This document shows, in pieces, positions 8,141 through 16,646 of a DNA stretch of 64,000 nucleotides. Position 1 is the first letter of the stretch. Each line of letters opens with the position of its first letter. The stretch is taken from assembly GCF_014268445.2 (NCBI RefSeq), contig NZ_CP077089.1:2597501-2661500 (forward strand), written 5' to 3'. Origin of the DNA: Pseudomonas tensinigenes. GTDB lineage: Bacteria > Pseudomonadota > Gammaproteobacteria > Pseudomonadales > Pseudomonadaceae. The notes under the pieces are model-generated. The model worked only from the letters and a program-made list of their open reading frames with translations. It searched no databases and had not been told where the DNA came from. The translations under genes were made by a program, and so were the position numbers.

Positions 8141-8924
8141 GCGTTTTGTCGCCGTGCTCGGCGCCAGCGGTGTTGGCCTCGGTCAGCGGCGCGGCAGCGA
8201 CACCCTGTGGCTGGGCAGCGTCGGGTACATCGACGAAAGCTTCCAGAGCTACGCGGTGGCGCTGGATACCCTCGATCGCCTGCTCGGTGAACACGCCCGC
8301 GCCGGTGCCGAATTGAGCGTGGTCATCTCCGGGCACTTCAGCCGTTTCTGCCTGGTGCCATGGAGCGCGCAGATCAGCAGCCCTGAGGAACTGCGCGGCT
8401 TTGCCCAACTGTGTTTTGAAGACCTGTTTGGCGCGCCGACCCAGCCGTGGAGTCTGGTGCTGTCCGCCGAGCCTGCCGGTTACGACCGCATCGCCAGTGC
8501 CTTGCCTCAAGACTTGCTTGAACGCTTGCGCACGCTGGTCAGCGCTCGTGGGTTGCGTCTGCGCTCGGTGCAGCCGTACCTGATGGCGGCGTTCAACCGC
8601 TTCGATAAAAGCCTTGATGCCGGCGACTTCTTGTTCGTCGTCGCCGAGCCGCAACGCAGTGTGTTGTTGCTGGCGAGGGAAGGGCGCTGGGCCGGCGTGC
8701 GTTCGGTGGGCGGCAGCGACAGCGATGCCGCGTTGAATGCCCTGATCGGTCGCGAACGCCAGCTGCAAGCCTCGACCAGCGAACGCGCCTTCAACGTTTA
8801 TCTGCATGCCCCGGCGCGCCTCGATGCGCATCCGGACGTGGCGGGTGTGCAACTGCGCACCCTTGAAGACGACTCGATGAACGTGCGTGACGGCTTGTAC
8901 GTCATGTCCCGGGCGGTGGCCTGA
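8121..8924 (+). CDS. PilM/GspL-like cytoplasmic assembly protein
   Basis: Protein of 267 residues without a signal peptide or membrane segment. Its place between the ATPase and PilN/PilO-like genes, its size and its mixed alpha/beta pattern suggest the actin-like cytoplasmic component (PilM, or the cytoplasmic part of GspL). Sequence similarity to PilM is weak by eye. I chose GTG at 8121, seven bases after GGAGGAG inside the end of the ATPase gene, which gives a 20-base overlap. The family call rests mainly on gene order. Confidence 0.65.
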   Translation: MSLLSRERFVAVLGASGVGLGQRRGSDTLWLGSVGYIDESFQSYAVALDTLDRLLGEHARAGAELSVVISGHFSRFCLVPWSAQISSPEELRGFAQLCFEDLFGAPTQPWSLVLSAEPAGYDRIASALPQDLLERLRTLVSARGLRLRSVQPYLMAAFNRFDKSLDAGDFLFVVAEPQRSVLLLAREGRWAGVRSVGGSDSDAALNALIGRERQLQASTSERAFNVYLHAPARLDAHPDVAGVQLRTLEDDSMNVRDGLYVMSRAVA

Positions 8925-8925
8925 C

Positions 8926-9471
8926 ATGCGTGCGCTCAATCTCGATTTTCAACCGCGCCCACGTTCCGGCCCGTTGGGTTGGAGCCTGCTCGGCGGCGGT
9001 GTGCTGCTGGCGCTACTGTGCTTCGGCGTGCAACAGCACCTCGACGCGCACACCGAACAGCAACAAGGCCACCTGCAAACCACCCAGCGTCAGCTCACCG
9101 GCGACAGCGCTGCCAAATCCACCCTGAGCCCGGCGGAAACCCGCGAGCAAGCGGCAAACCTCGCCGAGATGCGCAAGGTCTCACAGCAACTGCGCCGGCC
9201 GTGGGAACGCCTGTTCGCCATGCTCGAAGCGATGCCGCGCGATGACGTCGCGCTGCTGACCCTGACCCCGGATGCGCGCAAAGGCCAGGTCCGCATCAGC
9301 GCCGAAGCGCGGGATCTGCAAGCGATGCTCGATTTCCACAAACGTCTGGAAGCCAGCGACGAGCTGTCTGACGTCTCGCTGCTGAGCCACGAGATCGTCG
9401 TCAAATCGCCGGAGCAACCGGTGCAATTCAACCTGTCGGCGACTTGGGAGATTGGCGATGCGAATCCCTAG
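8926..9471 (+). CDS. PilN-like inner-membrane assembly protein
   Basis: Protein of 181 residues with a short cytoplasmic start, one membrane helix (about 18-38, GWSLLGGGVLLALLCFGV), a coiled-coil-like stretch rich in Gln and Glu, and a periplasmic ferredoxin-like domain. This is the layout of PilN and of the C-terminal half of GspL. It begins one base after the PilM-like stop and overlaps the PilO-like gene. Together the three would form the inner-membrane alignment complex. Confidence 0.75.
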   Translation: MRALNLDFQPRPRSGPLGWSLLGGGVLLALLCFGVQQHLDAHTEQQQGHLQTTQRQLTGDSAAKSTLSPAETREQAANLAEMRKVSQQLRRPWERLFAMLEAMPRDDVALLTLTPDARKGQVRISAEARDLQAMLDFHKRLEASDELSDVSLLSHEIVVKSPEQPVQFNLSATWEIGDANP

Positions 9472-10006
9472 ACTGATCGTCCACGAATACCTGCAAGGCC
9501 TCGGCGTTCCGGGCCTGGCCGGGCTGGCGCTGCTGCTGGTCACCGTGACCTGGGCACTCGGCGGTTTGCTGCCGGGTTGGCAATCATTGCAGCACCTGAG
9601 CCTGCAGACTCGGGAAGCGAGCGCGTATCTGGCCAAGGTTGAAGACGGCAGCATCGCGCCGCCCGTAGTGCCACAACGTCAGCTCGACGATTTCCGCAAC
9701 AAACTGCCGGCGCAGCCGCAAGCCACCGTCGCCATCGACCGCATTTACGCCCTCGCAGCGCAAGAACACATCACTCTGGCACGCGGCGAATATGCACTCG
9801 GCGTCGATCCGAAAACCCATCTGGCGCGTTATCAGATCCTGTTGCCAGTGCGCGGCAGCTACCCGCAACTGCGCCGCTTTCTGCATGCCTTGCTTGGTCA
9901 GTTGCCGGCGGTGGTGGTGGAAGACCTCGAGTTGCAGCGCAAGAAGATTGGCGACACCGACCTCAATGGCCGGATCCGTATGACCCTTTACCTGTCGAGG
10001 TCGTGA
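9458..10006 (+). CDS. PilO/GspM-like inner-membrane assembly protein
   Basis: Protein of 182 residues with one N-terminal membrane helix (about 16-38) and a periplasmic domain of the PilO type (VRGSYPQLRRFLHALL, then LPAVVVEDLELQRK, as in PilO and GspM). ATG 9458 is preceded by GGGAG with 7-base spacing; TTG at 9452 is also in frame but less well placed. It overlaps the PilN-like gene by 14 bases and its stop codon overlaps the next start (TGATG). Confidence 0.8.
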   Translation: MRIPRLIVHEYLQGLGVPGLAGLALLLVTVTWALGGLLPGWQSLQHLSLQTREASAYLAKVEDGSIAPPVVPQRQLDDFRNKLPAQPQATVAIDRIYALAAQEHITLARGEYALGVDPKTHLARYQILLPVRGSYPQLRRFLHALLGQLPAVVVEDLELQRKKIGDTDLNGRIRMTLYLSRS

Positions 10007-10518
10007 TGAATACCAAACGCGTGACAGGTTGGTTGGCGTTCTTCGGCGTAGCGGCCGCGCTGGCGTGGTTGCCGGAATATTTCTCGCCAAGCGAAGACGC
10101 CGATTCCAACGAAGTCGCCGTCGCCACGCCGGGGAAAACCCGGGGCGCGCTGCCGGCCAGCACCGCCAAGGTCAAGGATGCGTCGATCAAGGACTTGAGC
10201 CCGGCCGGCGACCTGTTCGCGGCCAAATCCTGGAAGGCCGCGCCAATTCTGGCCACGGTAACCGAAATGGCCATCAATCCAGCAACTGTGGTGCAAGCCC
10301 CGAGCCTGCCACCGGTGCCGTTTCAGTTCGTCGGCAGGCTGCATGACCGCAGCGACCTGCAAGTGTTTTTGCAGAACGGCGAAAAGATCTACGTCGTGCG
10401 CAACGGGGATGTGATCGACGACACCTGGAAGATCACCGGCATTTCCGATCTGGAACTGAGTCTGGTCTACCTGCCCTTGCATTTGTCGCAGACCCTGTCT
10501 GTGGGGAGTACGCAATGA
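10006..10518 (+). CDS. GspC/PilP-like periplasmic connector
   Basis: Protein of 170 residues with an N-terminal hydrophobic segment (residues 8-22), a low-complexity linker, and a C-terminal homology-region-like beta domain (PFQFVGRLHDRSDLQVFLQ, then GDVIDDTWKITGI). Such proteins link the inner-membrane complex to the secretin N-domains. It lies between the PilO-like gene and the secretin and overlaps both. Confidence 0.75.
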   Translation: MNTKRVTGWLAFFGVAAALAWLPEYFSPSEDADSNEVAVATPGKTRGALPASTAKVKDASIKDLSPAGDLFAAKSWKAAPILATVTEMAINPATVVQAPSLPPVPFQFVGRLHDRSDLQVFLQNGEKIYVVRNGDVIDDTWKITGISDLELSLVYLPLHLSQTLSVGSTQ

Positions 10519-12362
10519 ACCGTTGCCGTTTGCTGATGAGCCTGGGCCTGTGTGCCGGGCTGGCCGCGTGCAGTTCTGCACAAGTGGCCAACAAGGAAGC
10601 CGCCGACCTGATTGAACAGGGTCAATACGAGGCGGGGCTGGCGCGGATTGAGGAAGGCCTGCGCGAAAATCCACGGGACACCGAGCTGCACTTGCTGCTC
10701 AACAGCGGTCGGGCCAAGGCCATCACCGCGTTGCTGACGACCGGCGACACTGACCGCTCGCGCCGCGACTTCGCTTCGGCGCGGGTGGCCTACAACCGCG
10801 TGCTGACCATCGAACCGAACAACCGCCGCGCTCAGGATGCCCTGAAGCAGATGGATTACCTGCGCAGCATGGACGAGAAACTGGAACTGGCCCGTGGCGA
10901 CCTGCGTCGCGGCGACATCTACGGCGCTGATCGGCAGGTCAAACAGATCCTCGAACTCGACCCCAACAACGAGGGTGCGCTGGAGCTGCAAGGCAACATT
11001 CGTCTGGTGCAGAGCCGCAACGTGATTGCCTATCCGCAACTGCGCACCAAGCTTGACCGCCCGGTGACTCTGGAATTTCGCGACGCCAACCTCAAGACCA
11101 TTTTCGAAGTGCTGTCGCAGGTCGCCGGGCTCAATTTCATCTTCGACAAAGACCTGCGCCCGGACATGAAAGCGACGATCTTCGTGCGTGACGTGCGCAT
11201 TGAAGACGCCGTGACCCTGCTGCTGCAACAGAACCAGTTGCACCAGAAAGTGGTGAACGAAAACACCTTGCTGATCTACCCGGATTCGCCGCAGAAAGTG
11301 AAGGATTACCAGGAACTGGTGATGCGCACCTTCTACCTGACCAGCATCGACGCCAACACCGCGCTGAACATGGTGAAAACCATGCTCAAGACCCGCGATG
11401 TGTTCGTCGACGAACGCCTCAACACCCTGACCATGCGCGACACCGAAGACGCTGTGCGCATGGCCGAGAAACTGCTGCAGTCGCAAGACCAGTCCAACCC
11501 GGAAGTGGTGCTTGAAGTGGAAGTGATGGAAGTCGCCACTCAACGCATCCTCGACCTCGGCCTGCAATGGCCGAACACCTTCGGCGTGGTCAACAGCGAC
11601 GGTTCGGCGGTGACCCTGCTTGATCAACTGAAAGGCATCAACTCCAGCCGGATTTCGATCTCGCCGTCGCCGCAAGCCAAAATCAACGCCCAGGACAACG
11701 ACATCAACACCCTCGCCAGTCCGGTGATTCGTGTGAGCAACCGTGAGCAGGCGCGCATCCACATCGGTCAGCGTGTGCCGATCATCAGCGCCACCTCGGT
11801 GCCGTCGACGCAAGGCCCGGTGATCACTGAGAGCGTCACTTACCTGGATGTCGGTCTGAAACTCGAAGTGCAACCGACCGTGCACCTGAACAACGAAGTG
11901 GCGATCAAGATCGCCCTGGAAGTGAGTAATGCGACGCCGCTGGAGCCGACCCGGCAGGGCACGATCCCGGTGCAGGTCGACACCCGCAACGCGCAAACTT
12001 CGCTGCGTTTGCATGACGGCGAAACGCAGATCCTCGCCGGCCTGATGCGCAACGACCACGGCGCCACCGGCAACAAGATTCCGGGCCTCGGCGATATCCC
12101 AGGGATTGGCCGGCTGTTCGGCAGCAACAAGGACACCGTCGGCAAATCGGAACTGGTGCTGTCGATCACCCCACGGATCGTGCGCAACCTGCCGTATCAG
12201 AGCCCGTCGGACATGGAGTTCTCCACCGGCACCGAAACCAGCATGCACATCCAGGCCCCGGATCGTTCGCAGAGTTACGTGATGCCGTCGCCGGCCGCGC
12301 AGCCGCGTGCCGTCGGTGAGTCGGCCGTGGCCACCACCCGTGTCACCGTCGAGAAGCCTTGA
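10515..12362 (+). CDS. GspD/PilQ-family secretin, lipoprotein with TPR region
   Basis: Outer-membrane secretin of 615 residues. A lipobox (LAACS, acylated C19) is followed by a TPR-like region (about 25-170) instead of a usual N0 start. A short N-domain (YPQLRTKLDRPVTLEF, FEVLSQVAGLNFIFDKDL) and N1/N3-like repeats precede the secretin core, which includes VPIISATSVPSTQGPVITESVTYLDVGLKLEVQP and NKIPGLGDIPGIGRLFGS-type motifs. The TPR may anchor or pilot the protein. GGGGAG precedes ATG 10515. The same operon also encodes the CsgG channel, so two different outer-membrane pores are made from one transcript. Confidence 0.93.
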   Translation: MNRCRLLMSLGLCAGLAACSSAQVANKEAADLIEQGQYEAGLARIEEGLRENPRDTELHLLLNSGRAKAITALLTTGDTDRSRRDFASARVAYNRVLTIEPNNRRAQDALKQMDYLRSMDEKLELARGDLRRGDIYGADRQVKQILELDPNNEGALELQGNIRLVQSRNVIAYPQLRTKLDRPVTLEFRDANLKTIFEVLSQVAGLNFIFDKDLRPDMKATIFVRDVRIEDAVTLLLQQNQLHQKVVNENTLLIYPDSPQKVKDYQELVMRTFYLTSIDANTALNMVKTMLKTRDVFVDERLNTLTMRDTEDAVRMAEKLLQSQDQSNPEVVLEVEVMEVATQRILDLGLQWPNTFGVVNSDGSAVTLLDQLKGINSSRISISPSPQAKINAQDNDINTLASPVIRVSNREQARIHIGQRVPIISATSVPSTQGPVITESVTYLDVGLKLEVQPTVHLNNEVAIKIALEVSNATPLEPTRQGTIPVQVDTRNAQTSLRLHDGETQILAGLMRNDHGATGNKIPGLGDIPGIGRLFGSNKDTVGKSELVLSITPRIVRNLPYQSPSDMEFSTGTETSMHIQAPDRSQSYVMPSPAAQPRAVGESAVATTRVTVEKP

Positions 12363-12364
12363 TC

Positions 12365-12838
12365 ATGAACGCCTCCCAGCGCGGTTTCAGCCTGATCGAA
12401 GTCGTGGTGACGCTGGCCCTGATCGGCCTGTTGGCGAGCATGGCCGCGCCACTGACCGAGACTCTGGTGCGGCGTGGCAAGGAGCAGGAATTGCGCAACG
12501 CGCTGTACCAGATTCGCGATGGCATCGACGCCTACAAGCGTGCCTTCGATGCCGGCTACATCGAGAAGTCGCTGAACAGCAGCGGTTACCCGCCGAATCT
12601 GCAAGTACTGGTCGAAGGCGTGCGCGATGTGCGCAGTGCCAAAGGCGCCAAGTTCTACTTTTTACGCCGCATCCCGCGCGATCCGCTGGTGCCGGCCAAA
12701 CGTGATGACGAAGGGGGTTGGGGCGTGCGCGCCTACAACAGTTCGGCTCAGAACCCGCGCGATGGTGAAGACGTGTTCGACGTCTACTCCACGGCGCGCG
12801 GCAAGGGCCTCAACGGCATCGCCTACCGCGAGTGGTGA
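12365..12838 (+). CDS. GspG/H-like pseudopilin
   Basis: Pseudopilin of 157 residues. The class III signal is QRG before FSLIEVVVTLALIGLLAS, with Glu at +5 of the mature protein and the usual hydrophobic helix. A globular part follows, with RRIPRDPL and a GEDVFDVYS segment resembling the Ca-binding loop of GspG. It would be cleaved by a prepilin peptidase, which is not encoded in this window. ATG 12365 lies just after the secretin stop. Confidence 0.88.
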   Translation: MNASQRGFSLIEVVVTLALIGLLASMAAPLTETLVRRGKEQELRNALYQIRDGIDAYKRAFDAGYIEKSLNSSGYPPNLQVLVEGVRDVRSAKGAKFYFLRRIPRDPLVPAKRDDEGGWGVRAYNSSAQNPRDGEDVFDVYSTARGKGLNGIAYREW

Positions 12839-12843
12839 ACCTC

Positions 12844-13218
12844 ATGCGCCGGGAAAAAGGTTTTACCTTGCTGGAGCTGATGGTGGTGATGGCGATCATC
12901 GCCACGCTGATGACCATTGCGCTGCCGCGCTACTTCAACAGTCTCGAGGCATCGAAGGAAACCACCTTGCGCCAGAGCCTGTCGGCGATGCGCGAAGCGC
13001 TGGATCACTACTACGGCGACACCGGGCGCTATCCCGACTCCATCGAGCAATTGATCGAACAGCGTTACCTGCGCAATGCGCCACTGGACCCGATCACCGA
13101 ACGCAAAGACCAGTGGGTGCTGATCGCACCACCGGACGGCGTCGCGGGCGGTGTGGCCGACATCAAGAGCGGTGCTACCGGGAGGGCGCGTGATGGCAGC
13201 CAGTATTCCGAGTGGTAA
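12844..13218 (+). CDS. GspG-type major pseudopilin
   Basis: Protein of 124 residues with the prepilin start EKGFTLLELMVVMAIIATL (cleavage after G, Glu at +5) and a compact GspG-like domain (HYYGDTGRYP, LRNAPLDPIT, ending GSQYSEW). The length is close to the family's usual 130-145. The preceding gene stops 5 bases upstream. It is the likely main subunit of the short pseudopilus. Confidence 0.92.
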   Translation: MRREKGFTLLELMVVMAIIATLMTIALPRYFNSLEASKETTLRQSLSAMREALDHYYGDTGRYPDSIEQLIEQRYLRNAPLDPITERKDQWVLIAPPDGVAGGVADIKSGATGRARDGSQYSEW

Positions 13219-13732
13219 CCGTGCGCAGCAGGGTGGTTTCACCTATCTGGGCGTGCTGTTCCTGATTGTGGTGATGGGCATGGGCCTGGCCAGTGCTGGC
13301 GAGTTGTGGTCGACCGCTTCACGTCGCGACCGTGAACGCCAGTTGCTCTGGGTCGGCACTCAGTACGCACAGGCGCTGCGCAGCTACTACCGCAGTTCGC
13401 CGGGGCTGGCGCAGTACCCGAAAGAACTGGCGGATCTGCTTGAAGATCAGCGTTTTCCCGAGGCCAAGCATCACCTGCGTCAGCTCTATCCGGACCCGAT
13501 CGGTCAGGGTGAATGGGCGCTGCAACGTGGTTTTGATGGGCGCATCACCGGCCTCAACAGTCCTTCGACCGAGCTGCCTTTGAAGCAATCGGGCTTCCCG
13601 ACGCAGTGGTCGGATTTCGAAGGCATGCAGCGTTATTCGGACTGGCAGTTCGTCGCCGAAAAGGCCTTCCTCGACGGCACCAATGGCCCGGCGAAAGGCC
13701 AGTCGAATCTGCCACAGGCGTTGCAGCCATGA
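13193..13732 (+). CDS. Atypical minor pseudopilin lacking Glu5
   Basis: Protein of 179 residues with a prepilin-like start, QQGG then FTYLGVLFLIVVMGMGLASAG. The mature +5 position is Gly, not the Glu found in most pilins; in T2SS only tip subunits such as GspK usually lack it. The C-terminal part has no motif I recognise beyond YPDPIG, which is common in pseudopilins. ATG 13193 follows GGGAGG within the end of the previous gene. A tip role is inference. Its last bases overlap csgE, which ties the pseudopilin and curli blocks together. Confidence 0.8.
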   Translation: MAASIPSGNRAQQGGFTYLGVLFLIVVMGMGLASAGELWSTASRRDRERQLLWVGTQYAQALRSYYRSSPGLAQYPKELADLLEDQRFPEAKHHLRQLYPDPIGQGEWALQRGFDGRITGLNSPSTELPLKQSGFPTQWSDFEGMQRYSDWQFVAEKAFLDGTNGPAKGQSNLPQALQP

Positions 13733-14121
13733 CTCGTCAGTGGTGGTGCGCTCTGATTCTCACCGTGGCGGCGTGCTGCGCCCAGGCCGGTGAAGAAGAC
13801 GAAATGATGGGCTTTATCGTCGACGACACGATCTCGCACATCGGCCACGACTTTTACTACTCGTTCAGTGAACGCCTGCGCGACACCAGCCCGATGGATT
13901 TCAACCTGGTGGTGCGCGAGCGGCCCGACGCGCGCTGGGGCAGCCTGGTGACCGTGGAATATCAGCAACGCTTGGTTTATCGGCGCTTCCTGCCGCCGAA
14001 CACCGTGGAACTGAAGGACGAGGCCTACGCGGCCGCCGACTGGGTTCGACGCCAGGTTGTCCAGCGCAAGCTGGAGGCTCTGTTGCAGGACACCACCGAC
14101 CTTGAGAAGGACGAACTATGA
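13729..14121 (+). CDS. csgE: Curli assembly factor CsgE
   Basis: Exported protein of 130 residues with a signal peptide ending AQA. The mature region matches CsgE: GFIVDDTISHIGHDFYYSF and NLVVRERPDARWGSLVTVEY. CsgE caps the periplasmic face of the CsgG channel and directs subunits to it. ATGA overlap with the pseudopilin gene and a 4-base overlap with csgF indicate coupled translation. Normally csgE follows csgD in an operon; no csgD is present here. Confidence 0.93.
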   Translation: MTRQWWCALILTVAACCAQAGEEDEMMGFIVDDTISHIGHDFYYSFSERLRDTSPMDFNLVVRERPDARWGSLVTVEYQQRLVYRRFLPPNTVELKDEAYAAADWVRRQVVQRKLEALLQDTTDLEKDEL

Positions 14122-14549
14122 ACAGCACAACGTTCTCACGGCGCAGCGGATTCTGGATCTCGGGGTTGTTGATCGGGCTCGCCAGCGCCGCTGCCGTCCA
14201 GGCCACCGAACTGGTCTACACACCGGTCAATCCGTCGTTCGGCGGCAACCCGCTCAACGGCACCTGGTTGCTCAACAACGCCCAGGCGCAAAACGATCAC
14301 GACGATCCGGACCTGAAAAGCCGTTCGAGCGTGGCCGGCACCTCGGCGCTGGAGCGCTTCACCAGTCAATTGCAATCGCGGCTGCTAGGGCAGTTGCTGG
14401 ACAACATCTCCACTGGCAACACGGGGAGCCTGTCCACCGACTCTTTTATCGTCAACGTCATCGACGACTCCGGGGCACTGAGCATTGAAGTGACCGATCG
14501 AGCGACCGGTGAGGTTTCGGAAATTCAGGTGAACGGCCTCAACCCATGA
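14118..14549 (+). CDS. csgF: Curli assembly factor CsgF
   Basis: Exported protein of 143 residues. A signal peptide ends VQA, followed by the characteristic mature start TELVYTPVNPSFGGNPLNG, whose N-terminus plugs into CsgG, and a conserved LLNNAQAQN. The C-terminal domain ends GEVSEIQVNG. CsgF couples nucleation by CsgB to the secretion pore at the cell surface. Confidence 0.95.
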   Translation: MNSTTFSRRSGFWISGLLIGLASAAAVQATELVYTPVNPSFGGNPLNGTWLLNNAQAQNDHDDPDLKSRSSVAGTSALERFTSQLQSRLLGQLLDNISTGNTGSLSTDSFIVNVIDDSGALSIEVTDRATGEVSEIQVNGLNP

Positions 14550-14578
14550 CGGGCTGACGGTTCCGGGGAGTGACGGAC

Positions 14579-15439
14579 ATGAAAAAGATCATCGCGTTAG
14601 GGCTGCTGTTGGCGACATTACAAGGGTGCAGTCTGCGTGAGCCGATGTCGGCCGAGCAGGACACCGAAACCCCGACCCTGACCCCCAGGGCCTCGACTTA
14701 TTACGACTTGCTGAAGATGCCGCGACCCAAGGGCCGGTTGATGGCGGTGGTGTACGGCTTCCGTGACCAGACCGGGCAGTACAAGCCGACGCCGGCGAGT
14801 TCGTTTTCCACCAGCGTGACCCAGGGTGCGGCGTCGATGTTGATGGACGCGATGCAGGCCAGTGGCTGGTTTGTCGTGCTGGAGCGGGAAGGGCTGCAGA
14901 ATCTGTTGACTGAACGCAAGATTATTCGCGCGTCGCAGAAGAAGCCGAATACGCCGGTGAATATTCAGGGTGAGCTGCCACCGTTGCAGGCGGCGAACAT
15001 GATGCTTGAAGGCGGGATCATCGCCTATGACACGAATGTGCGTAGCGGTGGGGAAGGGGCGCGGTATCTGGGGATTGATTTGCAGCGCGAATATCGGGTG
15101 GATCAGGTGACCGTGAATTTGCGTGCGGTGGATGTGCGCAGTGGGCAGGTGTTGGCGAATGTGATGACCAGCAAGACGATTTATTCGGTGGCGCGCAGTG
15201 CGGGGATTTTCAAGTTTATCGAGTTCAAGAAGTTGCTTGAGGCTGAGGTTGGGTATACGACGAATGAGCCGGCGCAGTTGTGTGTGTTGTCGGCGATTGA
15301 GGCGGCGGTGGGGCATATGGTGGCGCAGGGGATTGAGCGGCGGTTGTGGCAGGTGGCGGGGGACGCTTCTGTGCCTGGGCAGGATGATGTGTTGAATCGG
15401 TATTTGAGCCAGAACAAGGTGGATCCGGAGGCGGAGTGA
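14579..15439 (+). CDS. csgG: Curli secretion channel lipoprotein CsgG
   Basis: Outer-membrane lipoprotein of 286 residues (lipobox LQGCS, C17) that forms the nonameric curli pore. It carries the family's conserved segments: YGFRDQTGQYKP, STSVTQGAASMLMDAM, WFVVLEREGLQNLLTERKI, MMLEGGIIAYDTNVRSGG and ARYLGI. ATG 14579 is preceded by GGGGAG; an in-frame GTG at 14570 is less likely. Last gene of the operon, followed by a terminator-like hairpin. Confidence 0.96.
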   Translation: MKKIIALGLLLATLQGCSLREPMSAEQDTETPTLTPRASTYYDLLKMPRPKGRLMAVVYGFRDQTGQYKPTPASSFSTSVTQGAASMLMDAMQASGWFVVLEREGLQNLLTERKIIRASQKKPNTPVNIQGELPPLQAANMMLEGGIIAYDTNVRSGGEGARYLGIDLQREYRVDQVTVNLRAVDVRSGQVLANVMTSKTIYSVARSAGIFKFIEFKKLLEAEVGYTTNEPAQLCVLSAIEAAVGHMVAQGIERRLWQVAGDASVPGQDDVLNRYLSQNKVDPEAE

Positions 15440-15442
15440 ACG

Positions 15443-15472
15443 TGGCGGCCTTCGGGCCGACCAGGTTTTTTT
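15443..15472 (+). terminator. Rho-independent terminator after csgG
   Basis: A GGCC-TTCG-GGCC hairpin, lengthened by flanking TGG and CCA, is followed by seven T residues, 4 bases after the csgG stop. It would end the 5822-15439 transcript. Confidence 0.7.
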
Positions 15473-15982
15473 GGCTGAACCCGGTTTAAACCTGTAGGAG
15501 TGAGCCTGCTCGCGAAGGCTTTTTGTCAGGCGGCGGGGTTCTTTTTGACTGAGTACATATCCGTTTCTGCGGTAATGGCTGCTTAGGGTTCCGCCCTTAC
15601 GGCGGGTCACCTTTTCCAAACGCCGAAAAAGTAACCAAAAAGGCTTGCTCCTACGTGCGGCCCGCTCGCTGGGGCTCGGGGTTCCTTCGCTACGGGACCG
15701 ATCCGGGCGCAGCGCCTACGGTTTGCTTCGCTGCACCTCCTCTCGCTGTGTTTGGCTGCGCCAAACGGTCGCTGCGCTCCCACGCCCGGATCAATCCCTC
15801 CACTCAGCCTTCCGACGTCGCCCGTGGGTCAAGATCAAGAGCAGGCGAGCTGACACTCGGCCTATTGAGTGGTGAGGAGCACAGCGTGGTCGGCTTTGGA
15901 TTTGTGGTGGATTCGCCCCTCATCGGAACGCCGCCCGCCCAGCCCTCTCCCGAGGGAGAGGGAGCCGATTTTTGGGCCTTTC
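15473..15982. other. Non-coding spacer with REP half-site
   Basis: There is no credible gene here. A REP-like half-copy (TAGGAGTGAGCCTGCTCGCGAA) lies at about 15496-15517. The rest, with short GC palindromes such as CTTACGGCGGGTC and GCGCAGCGCC, looks like a dispersed Pseudomonas intergenic repeat. I judge this from memory of the genus; no second copy is in this window. Short open frames here have no ribosome sites. Confidence 0.5.
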
Positions 15983-16310
15983 AAAATCTGAGTTCAACGG
16001 GGTATCGCACGTCGGCGTACCTCTACCAAACCACTCGGTCAGTCCCCTCTCCCTCTGGGAGAGGGCTAGGGTGAGGGGCTCTTGCTTCAACGCTTCAAAA
16101 CCTGAATTCAGCTTGGTATTTCACGTCGGCGTACCTCACCCAAACACCTCGGTCAGTCCCCTCTCCCTCTGGGAGAGGGCTAGGGTGAGGGGGCTCTTGC
16201 TTCAACGCTTAAAAATCTGAATTCAGCTCGGTATTTCACGTCGGCGTACATCTCCCAAACACCTCGGTCAGTTCCCTCTCCCTCCGGGAGAGGGCTAGGG
16301 TGAGGGGCTG
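15983..16310. repeat. Three tandem ~114-bp repeats with GAGAGGG hairpins
   Basis: Units start at 15983, 16097 and 16212 (periods 114 and 115). Each runs from AAAATCTGA(G/A)TTCA through ACGTCGGCGTAC to a hairpin CCCTCTCCCT(C/T/G) with GGGAGAGGG, then CTAGGGTGAGGGG. A further related CCCTCTCCCGAGGGAGAGGG lies just upstream near 15945. There is no coding potential shared by the units. Probably a mobile or amplifying palindromic intergenic element. Confidence 0.85.
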
Positions 16311-16319
16311 CGATCTGAA

Positions 16320-16646
16320 GTGTGTTTAAAGAAGTGTCTGAATCGACGGAACCTTCCCACAAGGTTTTCAGGTTGTCCGTCGGACGTCCGGTCTCTAGCC
16401 TGTGTTCGTCGCTGCCAATTCAGCGACCGGGCATGGAAACCCGAAGACACGAGAGAGCAGATACGCCTTTCATAACGTATGCTTGCGCACTTTCATTGTG
16501 TGCACTCTGTTATGGCGGTTGTGCGCGGGAGACATTCGTGTCTGCCGGGTTGCTCTCTCCCGGATTTCCAGCCTGCGTACAGCTGCCACCCATTTTTCCT
16601 GGAAGTCGAATGGGCCAGCTGCAACTATCAATGAGAGAGAATCACC
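16320..16646 (+). promoter_or_regulatory. Candidate structured leader of the DUF6124-like gene
   Basis: About 320 bases without a good gene precede the small gene at 16647. They contain an AGACA-TTCG-TGTCT hairpin and longer arms CGGGAGA (16526-16532) and TCTCCCG (16556-16562), plus GACCGGGCATGGAAACCCG near 16425. The structure density suggests a cis-acting RNA or a phage-type control region. Two overlapping open frames here lack ribosome sites. Low confidence. Confidence 0.35.
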
